This document shows positions 51,050 to 63,511 of a stretch of DNA of 64,000 bases, piece by piece. The stretch is taken from assembly GCF_000283155.1 (NCBI RefSeq), contig NW_004454170.1:8828803-8892802 (forward strand). The letters are read 5' to 3'. Below the pieces are notes generated by a model. That model ran no database searches, had not been told where the DNA came from, and worked only from the letters and a program-made list of their open reading frames with translations. The translations under genes were made by a program, and so were the position numbers. The first letter of the stretch is position 1. Every line of letters begins with the position of its first letter. The DNA is from Ceratotherium simum simum. Lineage: Eukaryota; Chordata; Mammalia; Perissodactyla; Rhinocerotidae.

Positions 51050-51180
51050 TTTATTATAGAAAACGTTTACTCAGAGTCTAGCATATACCAGATGCTGGGA
51101 TAGGTTCTAAGGATGAAAAGATGGTTATATTTGGCACCTGCCCTCAAGAAGCTCGATAAACACTTAGTGAGTGCTTAGCT
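51050..51180 (-). repeat. L2 3'-end relic
   Basis: 'tagcatataccagatgctgg' and 'acctgccctcaagaagctcg' are reversed L2 3' end landmarks. Confidence 0.7.
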
Positions 51181-51539
51181 TCTTTACGATTTCTCTCCTT
51201 TCAGCTACTTCTCTCTCTTGATTGTGCCTCTAAATCTTGCTTTCTTTGTCAATAAACTACAGTTTGTCTTTGTCAGAAAACTTCACTAAAGCTTGCCTGC
51301 CTCCTCTTAACTGAGACTTGGCTCTCTCCTAAGCTCTTGGAGTCCTGTAGACTCCACTCCTTTGGAAGACATTTGTCTGCCAGAGCCCATGTACCTAGAA
51401 GCCAGAAGTCAAGATGACAATTCATTCGGTTTGTCACTATGATATCCAAACCACTACTCTTCTACATTCATGTAAAATATCTCCTTTGAAGTTCATGATC
51501 AATAAAAATAACACTCTACTCTTCTTCACTTGTTAAAAT

Positions 51540-51935
51540 AGATTTAGGGAAAATTGTATTCAGTTTTGAAAAGGTTGAGGTGCCGGAGGGACATTGCAGA
51601 GAAATGTCAAATAGGCAGTTGGATACACAGGTGTAGATCCCAGGAGAAACAGTTGGTGGAGACAGAGATTGGAAATCACCAGCTTATAGCCTTCAGAGGA
51701 GACTGAGAAGGAGCAGTTTGGAAGTGGGGAGAAATGGGAGAAGCAGTTTTGTACAAGCCTGGGAGGAGGGAGGCAGTGTTTAAATGGGAAGAGTGGAGAA
51801 CAGCATCGTAGGCTGTACACTATAAACACTGGAAAATGCCCACTGGGCCTAATGATTAGCTGGTCATTTGAGACCTTAGTAGAAATATTTTCAATGGAAT
51901 AGTGGGGAAGAAGCCAAATTATAATGGGTTTAAAA
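51540..51935 (-). repeat. L2 LINE relic
   Basis: 'ggcagttggatacacaggtg', 'ggaaatcaccagcttatagc', 'tttcaatggaatagtgggg' with 'aagaagccaaattataatgg' follow the reversed L2 sequence further from the 3' end. Confidence 0.6.
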
Positions 51936-51954
51936 AGTAAGTAGAAACTTACAA

Positions 51955-52736
51955 TCAAGATGGCAGACTTGGCTGAGTATTAGTAAGGACTGCCTTTCTA
52001 CTCCAAACATATAAAAATGCTGAATAAATTGTTTTTAAACATATCTTTAATATATTGCCAAGCTCAAAAGCAAAAAGGAGGAAATTTCAGATGTCAAAAA
52101 TAGGAAGGAACCCACAGCAGTTAGTGAGAGTTGGGGGGGAGGTGATATAACCCAAAAAGAAAGACATCTTAGAGGATGCAGTTTTAATATTTGTGTGATG
52201 ATATAAGGACACAGGTCCTGTGCATAGTAGAGAAACAGGAACTAGATCCCTGATGGAGCCAGGAGCTTGGAAAAATCGGACCTAGCACCATACTCTCTGC
52301 TTGTCCAGAACATGCGTGGAAACGGTTACCTTCAGAAATCAGACTCCCTAGACCAAGCATTCCACATATATGGAATGAAATTCTACCAACTACCTTCATG
52401 GTGCGGGAACCCTGTGCCAAGAAATTTATATAGAAATCTCACATAGCCGTGTCAGAAGCCAATAAGAAACTGCTGCATAGGAAAAACTATACCAACCAGT
52501 ACACCTTAAGATCCAGCTGGGGTCCGGCCCCATGGCGTAGTGGTTAAGTGCACGCGCTCCGCTGCTGGCAGCCCATGTTCGGATCCCGGGTGCACACTGA
52601 TGCACCGCTTGTCAGGCCATGCTGTGGCGGCGTCCCATGTAAAGTGGAGGAAGATGGGCACGGATGTTAGCGCAGGGCCAGTCTTCCTCAGCAAAAAGAG
52701 GAGGATTGGCATGGATGTTAGCTCAGGGCTGATCTT

Positions 52737-52783
<47 letters not shown>

Positions 52784-53530
52784 ATCCAACTGATAAAAAT
52801 TCCCTGCAATAGTCAGCATACATACATAATTACAAATTATACAAAAAAAAAAATTCAACACCATAGATATGGCTAAATAATAAATTGGAGAAAATTACGA
52901 CTGAGGAACAATGCATACTGGAGCAATCTATTAAGATATATTTTTAAATATGCAGAGAATAAAGGAGAAATAGAATCCTTAAGGTGAAAACAAGACATTA
53001 TGATCAGAAAAAAAAACAAAAAAGGCATTAAAGGATTTTTTAAATATTCCTGTAAATAAAAAATTGCATAGGAATTTTAAATGGTAATCTAGACACAATT
53101 AACTGGAGAGGACATTAGACAGAACATAGCCTAGAGAAATAAACAGATGGGAAATGTAAATGATAAGTGGATGGAGTGAGAGGCTCCAACATATGTCTAA
53201 AGGGAATCTCCTAAGGAATAAAAACATAAGATGGGGAAGAAGCAATACTCAAAGGGATAATGAGAAAGAATTTCCAGAATTTAAGAAACTGAATTTTCCA
53301 GAATTAAATTCTCAAATTGAAAAGGCAGGATAAATGAAAACAAACAAATCCAGACCTAGACATATTGCAGTGAAACTTCTGAAAATAAAAGGAAAAGAGA
53401 AAAATTTAAAAGCTACCGTAGGAAAAAATAGATTCATTACAAAGAAATGAAAATGATAACTAACATTACAGATATCAACATGAACAAGAGAGTCAGAAAC
53501 GGTGGAATACATGATGAGTTCCTATATATA
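51955..53530 (+). repeat. L1 5'-part relic with ERE insertion
   Basis: 'caatcaagatggcagacttg' opens like an L1 5' UTR. After the ERE, 'ccagacctagacatattgc' and 'agtgaaacttctgaaaat' match a stretch frequent in the 5' half of older L1s. Heavily decayed. Confidence 0.55.
52519..52779 (+). repeat. ERE-type SINE with (AC)n tail
   Basis: Head 'ggggtccggccccatggcg', box 'gttcggatcccgggtgc', body 'gatgttagctcagggctg' and a 20-unit AC tail at 52740-52779. Flanks aagatccagctg and aatatccaactg form a slightly diverged duplication. Confidence 0.93.
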
Positions 53531-54509
53531 CCCACACACACAAAAAAAACAAGAATTATCCAGCTCTAGTCCTAACCCCTATTTATATCCTCCACTGTTT
53601 CTCCCTTCTGAGATATTACTAAGTCTCTGTCAAGATGATGTTCTTATTCAGATCTGATGTCCATTTTTTAATCAGATTTATTTTTACCGCCTCTTAAATC
53701 AATATTTATATCCAGGCTTTTATGTAAAGAATCAGTATCATACTTCACACATGTATCTAAACCTACATATATATCAATTTAAGAGTGATATGAATCATTT
53801 AATATTAAAAAATGTTTCCCAGATGTCATGTTCAATTGTTGTGAGCAAGCAGGAAAATGGATGCTGGGCAGTATTGGGATATGGTCATTCATTATGCAAA
53901 AATGTGTTGTATTCATGTCATAGGAGAGGAGGGAATAGACAGGTTAATTAATTTGTTTTCTTCTCTTACCTAAGCACTTCTACTGCTCAAATCCTTCCCT
54001 CATAAATAATGGTTGTTTCCAACGTTGGCAGTGGTGCAGCCTACAACCTTCACTGCACCCAGACACGGTCACCTTTTATTTTGAGGATGTGGAGCAAGGG
54101 AATGAAGAGATGAACGCTGTTAGTCTCAAGAGGAGATGTTTAGGATTACAGGTCATGCTGTGCCACAGCTGAGACCATCGCACAAGTGACACACAGTCCC
54201 TGGGTTCCTTAATACACTTACCTTTGTGTCTGTGTGATAAAGGGAGCCCTCGGAGGCATAGGGCCAAAGGCAAAGGTCCCTTTGCTGGGTCTAAGGACAG
54301 TAATGCTGTGCTACCTATCGTGCGTTAAGTGCTGCATAAAATAAAAGATGAAGTTATAAGACACGGCATGTTTCTTCATAAGAGTTTGAAATCTAACTAG
54401 GGAGAGGGAGAGAGTACCATAAAGTGAACAAACACAATAAGACAGATAGTTGCCCAAATGTCCAGAAATATGAAGCACTTTATACATAGACACCCACCTC
54501 CTAGTATCC

Positions 54510-54615
54510 CTAGGAGTTGCCGACTGCACCAAGGGCAGGGACTGTCTCCATAGCCATGGAGCCTTGCAGATCACCTGGTACAAAATCAATGCACAATAAA
54601 TGTTGAGAATAAAAG
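54510..54615 (+). repeat. L2 3'-end relic
   Basis: 'accaagggcagggactgtct' and 'atcaatgcacaataaatgtt' are forward L2 3' landmarks. Confidence 0.75.
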
Positions 54616-55289
54616 AAAGGAGCTTATGGCCCCTGAACTGATGAACTGAAGCTTCTGATGACTTAAAAATAAGTCCTCCTCATCCCAGTTGGTCCTCCAC
54701 TTCTTTCTCTTTCTCCCATCTGCCCTCTTAATTCTTCTTGTCCCCTCAAAGGCATGCCCTTAGGAGTTAACCTTATCCACTCTCTTAGTCAAGACTCTAA
54801 TGCATATTTATATCTTTCCTCCTATTTGATTTTCTTTTAATTAATGTTTACCATGGGAGTTGTACATACTCATATACACATTAACCATTTAACTGACATT
54901 AGAAAAGGTTTTCCTATGCATGCTATGTGACTCCATTTCCGTTAATGAAGTTTCTGACAAGGAAGAAAGTCACAGAAATCTTTAACTTCGTTAAAGATGT
55001 TTTTACAACAAAGTAACATTCTTGAGGTGACTTTCTAGATCCACTAAAAACAAGAAGTCTTAATCATGCCCAGTAAGGAAGAGAAAAGAAATAGCTAATG
55101 TGAAATGAACCCAAATTGTTCTTCATCTGTTTTGGAACATGGAGCTACATATGCACAAACACTCCCATAAACACAGGCATGCTCCAATTGACCCTCTTAA
55201 ATGCCTGACATTTGATCCTATCTTGGTTTAGCTCTGCTTGCTTTAATTATGATCAAAAGCTGAGTGCGGAGAAATAATCCAGATATGTG

Positions 55290-55425
55290 TCAAGCACCCA
55301 CAAAGTTTGTGGTACCATACGAGGTCCTCGGAACACGGCGTACAGAGAAGGTAGTCCTCTTCCTAAAGAGCTTATAATCTAAGAAGAAAGGAAATAAGAA
55401 CATATAATTACAGTAACTACAGAAT
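55290..55425 (-). repeat. L2 3'-end relic
   Basis: 'tgtgtcaagcacccacaaag' and 'cctaaagagcttataatcta' fit the reversed L2 3' end. Confidence 0.6.
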
Positions 55426-55689
55426 GAATAGGTCAAAGACTGTATTTGCAAGTTAGAGAATGGGTTGAATAAATTCAAGTCTTACCTAAATGCTGGTTTG
55501 CACAAAAGCATACACAAAAGGAAAGAAAGAAGCCAACTGAGAGCGTGATACATTCAATTTAATTCTTTTTAAGGTAAAATTTACTTACAGTGAGATGCAC
55601 AGATCTTAAGTGTACAGTTCAATGAGTTTTATAACAAATGTACATGCTGTGTAACAAAATATCAATTATGATATAGAATATTTCCTTCA

Positions 55690-56560
55690 CCCCAGATAGT
55701 CTGTTGACATCTGTAGGATCTATATAGTGACATCCCCTCTTTCATCCTTGATTTTAGTAATTTATGTTTTCTCTTCTTTTTTCTTGGTCAGTTTTATTAC
55801 TTCTTTCAAAAAACCAACTTTTAACTGTTAATTATTCTCCATTGCTTGTACATTTTCTGTTTTATTGATTTCTGCTCTTTATTATTTTTTCTTGTACATT
55901 TTTTAGGGGGGACTTTAATTTGCTCCTATTTTTCTAGCGTCTTAAGATAGAAACTGAGATCATTGATTTGAGAACTTTGCCATTTTCTAGCACAAGCATT
56001 TTATTTATTTTTTTATTTTTTTGTGAGGAAGATCAGCCCTGAGCTAACATCTGTGCTAATCCTCCTCTTTTTGCTGAGGAAGACCGCCTCTGAGCTAATA
56101 TCTGTTGCCAATCCTCCTCCTTTTTTTCCCCCAAAGCCCCAGTAGATAGTTGTATGTCGTAGTTGCACATCCTTCTAGTTGCTGTATGTGGGACACGGCC
56201 TCAGCATGGCCGGAGAAGCTGTGCATCGGTGCGCGCCCAGGATCTGAACCCGGGCCGCCAGTAGCGGAGCGCGCACACTTAACCGCTAAGCCACGGGGCA
56301 GGCCCTAGCATAAGCATTTTAAAAAAATAAATTACCCTCTAAACATTTCTCATAACTGTTGATGTGTTATTTTTTATTATCGTTCAGTTTGAAATATTTT
56401 CTAATTTATTCTATGATTGTTTTCTTTGACACATGGGTTATAGAGAAATGCATTGTTTAATTTCAAAATATCTGGAGTTTCAAATGTATTCTCTGCTCCA
56501 TTCACTCTCTTCTTTTCTTCTGGGATTCCAATAATACACATTAGACTGCTTAATCTCTTT
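55690..56560 (-). repeat. L1 ORF2 relic, reverse, interrupted by ERE
   Basis: 'tctgtaggatctatatagtg', 'catcccctctttcatcctt', 'tttcttggtcagttttatt', 'gatttctgctctttattatt', then beyond the ERE 'aaattaccctctaaacattt' and 'tgacacatgggttatagaga' are the L1 ORF2 antisense sequence in order. Confidence 0.85.
56004..56305 (-). repeat. ERE-type SINE, reverse, composite
   Basis: Read from the minus strand it has the ccgtggctta head, the tRNA-like box, the ERE2-like 'gacatacaactatctactgg' part and then an ERE1-like 3' body, as at 34972. The flanks tagcacaagcatttta (55988-56003) and tagcataagcatttta (56306-56321) differ by one base. Confidence 0.95.
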
Positions 56561-56689
56561 TAAAAAGCATATTATTTAAAGCAATAATAGTAACATTGCA
56601 GAGTGGGATTTATAACATGTAGCAACAAAATATAACACAAAAATGGCACAAAATATGGAGGGATAGGAATCGAATGTAAATTCCATTTT

Positions 56690-57010
56690 ACTGTAATGTA
56701 AGAGAGTATACATTTGAGGAAATAATGGCTAAAAATTTCCCAAATTTTGTAAAAAAGATGTATTTAGACACATATTTATCTAAGAAGCTTAGTGAACCCC
56801 AAGCTGAACAAAGACAAAAACACACACACCAAGGAAGCTGGAGAAAAAGAGATACATTACATACAAGGGAACAATGGTAAGAACCACTGAATTAGCTAAA
56901 TTCTCATTAGAAATGATGGAGGCCACAAGACAATGAACACCGCAAAGTGCTGAAAAGAAACATGAAAAAGCTGTCAGAACAGAATTCTAAATGCAGCAAA
57001 AATATCTTTC
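56690..57010 (+). repeat. L1 5'-part relic, copy 1
   Basis: 'aatggctaaaaatttcccaa', 'cttagtgaaccccaagctga', 'gaaatgatggaggccacaag' and 'aatgcagcaaaaatatcttt' match a well-known stretch of older L1 elements, diverged. Confidence 0.7.
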
Positions 57011-57039
57011 AAAAATAAGAGTGAAAGTCTGGCTTCCCA

Positions 57040-58200
57040 TGTTTATGGGGTGAAGTGTTTAAGCATAAACCTTCCACAGACAACAGTTATGAAATCTGGA
57101 CAAAATATTTTTTTAAAAAACAACTATTTGAAGGCATTCGAAAGAAACCAGAGGAGAATTTACGCTTGAAAATCCACAATTGAAATCGGTTAGAATTGTG
57201 AGTTTTTGGTGTTTTTACCTTAAAATGTTCCCCCAAACTCTGTATCTCCAGAAGCAGAAAACTGAAGCCTTACTCATTCAATGTGACAGAGGTCAGAATT
57301 CAAGGCTGAAAGAGCAGCTAGAAATTTAGGAGCACAATCCTAGAAGCATAAGAGTGTCAAAATCTTATAAACATGCCCATATCCCTCCCAAACCACTAAA
57401 TTATGAGTGCATGGGAGAGACCAATGGGATGACAACAGTTTTAGTCTAGTCAACTGCCTATTAAAATAAAAAACCAATAATACTTAGGAGAATATAAAAG
57501 TATCCAGTGTTGCTACAATGTATTATCTATAATATTCTGTTTTTAACCAAAAGTTACTAGCCATACAAAAAAGCGGGAAAGTATGACCCACTCAAGAAGA
57601 AAGGAAGTCAATACACAGTGATTCCAAGTGAGCCCAGATGTTGTATATAGAAGTCAAAGATTTCAAAGAACCTATTATATAAAATTAAAATAAAATGTAT
57701 TCAAAGATTTTTTAAAAATGTGGTCTCAATGTGTGGACAGATAGATAATCTCAATAGACAATATGGAAATTATTTTTTAAAAAAGAACAAATAGAAATTA
57801 TAGAGTGAAAAGTAAAATGATAGAAACGGAAAGTTCACTAGAAGGACTCAACATCACATTTGAGATGGCAGAAGAAAGAACCAGTGAACTCTAAAGAGAT
57901 CAAAAGAAATGATCCAACATGAAGAATAAAGAGAAAAAAGATTGAACCATTTCAAAAACCTGAGGGACAATGTAATTGGAGTCCCAGAATAAGAGAAGAG
58001 AGAGGATGAGACAGGAAAAGTATTTGATGAATAATGGCTGAAAATTTCCCAAATTTGGTGGAAAGTATTAACTTGCAGATCCAAATAAGCTCAACATACC
58101 CCAAGCAGGATAAAAGGAAAACCACAGCTAGTTAGCACATCACAGTCAACTGCTGAAAACCAAAATTAAAGAAAAATCTTAAAAACATGTATTTTGTCTG
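57040..58200 (+). repeat. L1 5'-part relic, copy 2
   Basis: The later part, 'aatggctgaaaatttcccaa', 'acttgcagatccaaataagc' and 'cagtcaactgctgaaaacca', repeats the same L1 stretch seen at 56690, so two L1 fragments stand head to tail. Confidence 0.65.
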
Positions 58201-58424
58201 GTTTTCCTATCGTAGGTAGTAGGAGAGGAAATTCAAGATCAATTACTCCAATAATGGTTGGAAGTAGAAGTCCTATACATTCCTTTTAGTCTGGCTCTCA
58301 CAAGACCAGCTGATTAACTTGTACCCCTTCCACCTTTATTTCTGTTACATTCTGAATGCATGCCGGCATCACTTACTTTTAGGATTGCTCTGTATCCTAT
58401 GACTACTACTCCCTTGAACTTATC

Positions 58425-58774
58425 TGTGTTAGTCTGCTCAGGCTATTGTAACAAAATACCACAGACTGGGCGACTTAAACAACAGACACTTATTTCTCTC
58501 GGTCTTGGAGGCTGGCAAGTCCAAAATCAAGGTGCTGGCAGATTCAGTTCCCTCTGAGGGCCCTCTTCCTGCTTGCAAATAGCTGTCTTCTTGCTCATAG
58601 GGTGGAGAGAAAAAGAACTTGAGTGTCTCTTCCTCTTCTTATAAAGACACTAATTCCATCAAGCGGGTCCCTCTCTCATGACCTCATCTAAACCTAATTA
58701 CCTCCCAATGGCCCCACCTTCAAATACCATCACATTGAGTATTTTGGAGGAACACAAACATTCAGTCCCTAACA
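58425..58774 (-). mobile_element. MaLR (MST/MLT1-type) solo LTR, reverse
   Basis: 'gttagtctgctcaggctatt', 'gtaacaaaataccacagact', 'ctcatgacctcatctaaacc', 'taattacctcccaatggcc' are the reversed MST/MLT1 LTR. Flanks ttatc and ctatc are a probable 5-bp duplication with one change. No internal viral sequence. Confidence 0.88.
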
Positions 58775-58889
58775 CTATCATTGGTCCTTTTAAAGCAATG
58801 AAAAAAATCTGAATTGTTCTGCTACTTTTGCTGGAGTTTTGTTTAAGTCCTTAGCATTTAAAAAGAAACTCCTTGAACTTCTCTTAAGG

Positions 58890-59880
58890 CAAAATAAACT
58901 TTATTCATTTATTTGTTTGTTTGTTTATTTGAGAAACAAGAAGCATTTGAGGACTTGAGTTTAGGAAGAGTGATGGAAGGAAAGCTGTAAACAGTTGTCA
59001 AACATTCCAGAATGATTCTTTGAACCTTTCTTTTCCTTCTTGTATCTCTTTCTGTGTCACTGTCTTAGAAGATAGAATACGAACATGACTTAACATATTG
59101 TTAAAATAATCATGGAAGGAGAGGTAAAATTCTTGCCTAAAACATTCTGCTTCCTTCCCCTTTTTTCGAACATCAGATGATAGGCTGTATTAGCATCTTT
59201 TTGGCCGATAAGCATCATAACATGGCACTTCCCAATCTGCTCTTTCTTTACTTCGAAGAAAAAATTCTTCTCTTAGTGAGGGCCAAATATAATACCAAAA
59301 AAAATTATTTAGCTGGACTCATCCTTTTATTTCCAAGACTGATTTAATTGTGGTAGCCTAGGCTGACACTGGAACAAAATTAAAACAATCCAAATCTGAA
59401 AACAAATTGCACACATTTACTGAATTTGAGTACTACATTTAACTGCACTTCAAATAAATTTAAGGGATTTTAAAAGTACTTTACTGGTTCAAATTGGAAA
59501 TGAGTGTATAGCTGTTTTTATAAAACTACTAAGTAAATTTGGTCCACAAAGATATTCTCCAAAACAACCTAAAGTGAGGCGATATTCATTTGGTTCAGTT
59601 TCTAACGCTTGAAAAAGGAAGGCGGTGTTTTTACTTTGAGCATTATATGGAACATCTGGAAGTTTCGTTTTGTTTTGTTTTTGTTTTTGTTTGCCAAAGA
59701 CATCATCACCTTTACTACAATGCTGAATGGCACACCATGAGGGAAGAATAATGGATGAAAAAATTGAGGGACAGAAGGGGCCATGCTGGAACTCCATAGG
59801 TCTAGCCACAGCATGATGGTATTCCCCCAGACCAGAGTCAGCACGTTTCAACAGAACCAGACTCTAGTCTGAATTTGGTG
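58890..59880 (-). pseudogene. Possible processed retrocopy, antisense, unidentified
   Basis: Read on the minus strand, 59851-59489 is open for 120 codons (for example DVPYNAQSKNTAFLFQ and EPNEYRLTLGCFGEY). About 59265-59010 gives protein-like runs such as KKEQIGKCHVMMLIGQKDAN and, in another frame, FHDYFNNMLSHVRILSSK, with stops and shifts between them. The downstream end is an A-rich (AAAC/AAAT)n tract near 58905-58935, which could be a decayed poly(A) tail. I do not recognise the parent. It may equally be non-coding DNA that is open by chance. Confidence 0.25.
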
Positions 59881-61724
59881 ACTTGTGTTTTCATTTGTAA
59901 TTCTAATCACATTTTTATTTGTTCTGTACTTTCTTCTTGGCACTCCTAATTATTGACACAAGGGACAAATTAGTCAAATTTGTGGCTAAAATTGGGATGC
60001 CTGATACCTGACAGGACTTTGTGTTTATCTCTTCTAGCCCTGAGTATTAGACTCCATCCAAAATTGAGCAAGTGAGATGTTTAAGATGCAGTGGGTGGAA
60101 ATGGAATTTTCCAGCCCTTGAGAAGGGCAAGAGGACAAGAAATATGTATTCTTGTACTTTTAGTTTAGGTTTATTTACTTTTCTTAGCACATTTTACCCA
60201 TGTAAAATATGAAGGGAAAATTACTTTATTTTGGCTCTCTGAAAATTCCAAATTCCTTTGGCTGTAATATAGAGGAATTTTGAAAACCGGTCCAGATTGT
60301 TAACTGTTTGTCAATTTGGTTTTGCTCTCCACATTGAGACAGACTTGACAAGCTTGTCAGAGGACCTCTAGTCACCTCGGTTTTCCTCCACTGTCTCTCT
60401 CATGAAGTTCCCTTCCTGCATATCCAAGCATTCTCAACTTTTTCCATCTCTCCTATCCCCCCAAATTCTGAACGTTACTTTTTCCCCTGTTTCCTTAGCT
60501 GGAATACAGAGAACAGGCTTTTCTCCTCTTGTTCCAGGGGCCCTGAGCTCTGTTCACTTGGAGGTGAAGCAGCCTCAAAGCCTGGCTATTACGTACAAAG
60601 CTTTAAAGGAACCAAATAATTTTTTAAAATTAAACTCAAAAAATTATTCTTTACCTGTATCTCCAGGTTCACTGAGCTGATACTTGGGTGTCTGAGGGAA
60701 AACTTGCATTTTTAGGTGAAGGAAGAATGTTTCTTGTTATGTGGAGGTTTTTCAACCCTATTAGAGAACCCTCTGCGTGGAGGTCAGCCTAGTAAAGAAT
60801 TTCTGTGAACTGTTAAATTTCACTTACAAAGTAAATCAGTCTCCCCAGCAAGCATATAGATTACCTCTAGGATCAGGTCCACATGTTTCATGGCTCTGTA
60901 TAAGATCCCAGTCTATACAGTCAAGCAACATGAGGTCACAGCAATTGTTACTTGTTTGTGGTTGTGACGCAGGGGCAATATAAACAGCGAATCCGGATCA
61001 GGACAGCTGAAAGGCCCATCGACAATCATGTAATTTACTTCTTTTCATTTCCATCATCTGTGTGGGAGAGAGGATGCTGGAAAACCCTACAAAACTGGCT
61101 TTATCTAAGCGTTTTCAAATGTGAGTCATCATAAAAATTATCTAGAAGCTTTGTGAAAATTCTGATTTCTAAGCCCCACTTCACAGATTTGAGTCAGCAG
61201 GAGGGCTTATGAAATTTATGTAATTTGAAAAGCTCCCTGGGTGGTTAATGATCAGCTAGGTTTGGGGGATCCACTGCTTTAATTTCTTTTCTTAAATAGT
61301 ATAAAATAATTATTAACTTAAATTAGGATGATAATATACCTAGCGAGAGCTGAGCATCTACATGACTCAACTCAGTGGTTTTGCATAATGACCAAAATAA
61401 TGTTGGCAAAATCAGAAAGTTTTTACTTCAGTTATTTCTGGATTCATGGCTGTGTGTAAAGCTAGCCTGACTCTGGGGGGCTTTCTCTGCTTAGACCGCT
61501 GTTCCTTCTCCCCACCATCGTCTTCATCTGAAAAAAATTACTTCATTCCCCAACAATAAAATATCTTTATTGTTATTGTTAGATTATACAAAGCAGTGTA
61601 TGCATGGCAAAAAATTTAGACACATAAACTAAAAAGAACAAAAAGTAAACATGATTTCAAACTCTACCATGTTTAGGTAACTCCTATGAATTTGGGATCC
61701 ATTCTTTCATAAAACTCTGTACAT

Positions 61725-61904
61725 GGGCCGGCCCTGTGGCTTGGTGGTTAAGAGTGCGCGCTCCGCTGCTGGCGGCCTGGGTTCGGATCCCGGGCTCGCA
61801 CCGACGTACTGCTTCTCTGGCCATGTACAGCGTCCCATGTACAGCAACTAGAAGGATGTGCATCTATGACATACAACTATCTACTGGGGCTTTGGGGGGG
61901 AAAA
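61725..61904 (+). repeat. ERE-type SINE (ERE2-like, short)
   Basis: Head 'gggccggccctgtggcttgg', box 'ggttcggatcccgggc', body 'gacatacaactatctactgg', G/A tail. It lacks about 10-15 bases seen in sister copies after 'ggccatg'. The duplication aaaactctgtaca flanks it at 61711 and 61905. Confidence 0.93.
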
Positions 61905-61981
61905 AAAACTCTGTACACACAGAAATGCATTATGCTAAATACATATTTATATAACTGTTGCAGATTAGATTATTATTATTA

Positions 61982-62226
61982 TTTTTTTGGTGAGGAAGAT
62001 TAGCCCTGAGCTAACATCTGTTGCCAATCCTCTTCTTTTGCTGAGGAAGATTGGCCCTGGGCTAACATCTGTGCCCACCTTCCTCTACTTTATATGTGGG
62101 ACGCCTGCCATAGCATGGCTTGACAAGCAGCATGTAGATCCGCACTCGGGTTCCAAACCCACGAACCCCAGGCCACTGAAGTGGAGCACGTGAACTTAAC
62201 CACTACGCTACCGGGCCATCTCCTGT
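61982..62226 (-). repeat. ERE-type SINE, reverse
   Basis: Begins with a T-run and 'ggtgaggaagattagccctg' and ends near 'aacttaaccactacgctacc'. The perfect duplication agattagattatt lies at 61962-61974 and 62227-62239. It stands only about 80 bases from the preceding ERE. Confidence 0.93.
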
Positions 62227-62239
62227 AGATTAGATTATT

Positions 62240-62570
62240 GATCAAAAATATTAACTCCCTCCCCTACCCCATATCCGTGAATAGAGTACACTTCCCTAAT
62301 CTTTGACTTTGTCACTCCCTTTGGCCAATAAATGACAATGTGCCAGTTTCAAGCCTAGGCCTAAAGGTGCCTCTCATGTCTCCTCTTGACCTCTGAGCTT
62401 CTGCCATTCCACAGGAAGAGCCTGCCCCAGCCCTCCTGCTGATGTCACATTGAGCAAAGCCTTCTCTGCCAGCCCAGCCAAGCCACAGACGTAGAAGATA
62501 AATAAATGCTTATTGCTCTATGTCACTGAGAGTTTGCAATCCTTTGTTATACAACAACAGATAGGCAATG
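62240..62570 (+). mobile_element. MaLR-like LTR relic
   Basis: 'gacttctgccattcc'-type text and the end 'agaagataaataaatgctt', 'caacagataggcaatga' resemble the 3' part of an MLT1-class LTR. The first half is poorly defined. Confidence 0.5.
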
Positions 62571-62889
62571 AAAAACTTTTTAAAAATAATAAATTGTGTA
62601 ATATTATCCATGCATGCATGAACACCTTATTTTTTCAGTTTTGTTTTTGATTTTGGTTTGCTTGCTTGCATACTACATCTCTCTCATTCTCCTTGCCGTA
62701 CCCTCTCCTCCAGCTCCCATGTAACCAATGTTACCAATCTAGATTTTATCTTTCTGTACCTTTCTCTATTTTCGTATAATTATACACAAATATACAAACA
62801 TACACATAAAGCGGAATGGGCTTTGTTTGTTTTACAAAATAGGATAATATTACAATTATGATACATCGTGAAGGAGAAGTGCAGACAAG

Positions 62890-62998
62890 TAAATATGTCA
62901 TAATACATTATATGTGTAAGACAGAAGGATGGAAACCTATCTCAGGGTCAGGAAAAGCTTCCTGAGGAAATGATATTTAAACTGAGCCATAAGGATGG
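62890..62998 (-). repeat. L2 relic
   Basis: 'cagggtcaggaaaagcttcc' with 'ctgagccataaggatg' is a reversed L2 piece, cut at its right side by the following LTR. Confidence 0.6.
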
Positions 62999-63385
62999 TG
63001 TTATGGGCTGAATTGTATCCCCTCCCCCAAATTCGTATGTTGAAGTCCTAACCCTCAGTACCTCAGAATGTGACTGTATTTGGAGATAAAGTTCCTATTA
63101 AAGAGACAAGGAAGTAAAAATGAGGTCATGAGGGTGGGCCCTAATCTAATATGATTTGTATCCTTATAGCAGGAGGAAATTTGGACGCAAACACACAGAA
63201 GGAAGACTATGTGGAGACACAGGGAGAAGGCAGCCATCCACAAACCAAGGTGAGAGACCTTAGAGGAAACCAACTCTGCCAACACTTTGATCTCAGACTT
63301 TTGGCCTCCAAAACTGTGAGAAAATAAATTTCAGTTGTTTAAGCCTCCTGGTACTTTGTTATGGCAGCCCTAGGAAAGTAAAATA
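62999..63385 (+). mobile_element. MaLR (MST/MLT1-type) solo LTR
   Basis: The LTR reads tgttatgggctgaattgtat, 'caaattcgtatgttgaagtc', 'atgaggtcatgagggtggg' and 'gagaaaataaatttcagttg'. The perfect 5-bp duplication gatgg lies at 62994-62998 and 63386-63390. It is the same class as the reverse copy at 58425. No internal viral sequence. Confidence 0.9.
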
Positions 63386-63511
63386 GATGGATAGCAGTAA
63401 TCCATGAAAAAGACAAAGGAAAAAGGATACTTATACAGTCTGGTGGAAATGTGAATTTTAACAGCCTTTTCGGAGAGCAATTTGGCAATAGCTGTTAAAA
63501 ATTTGTTTCCA

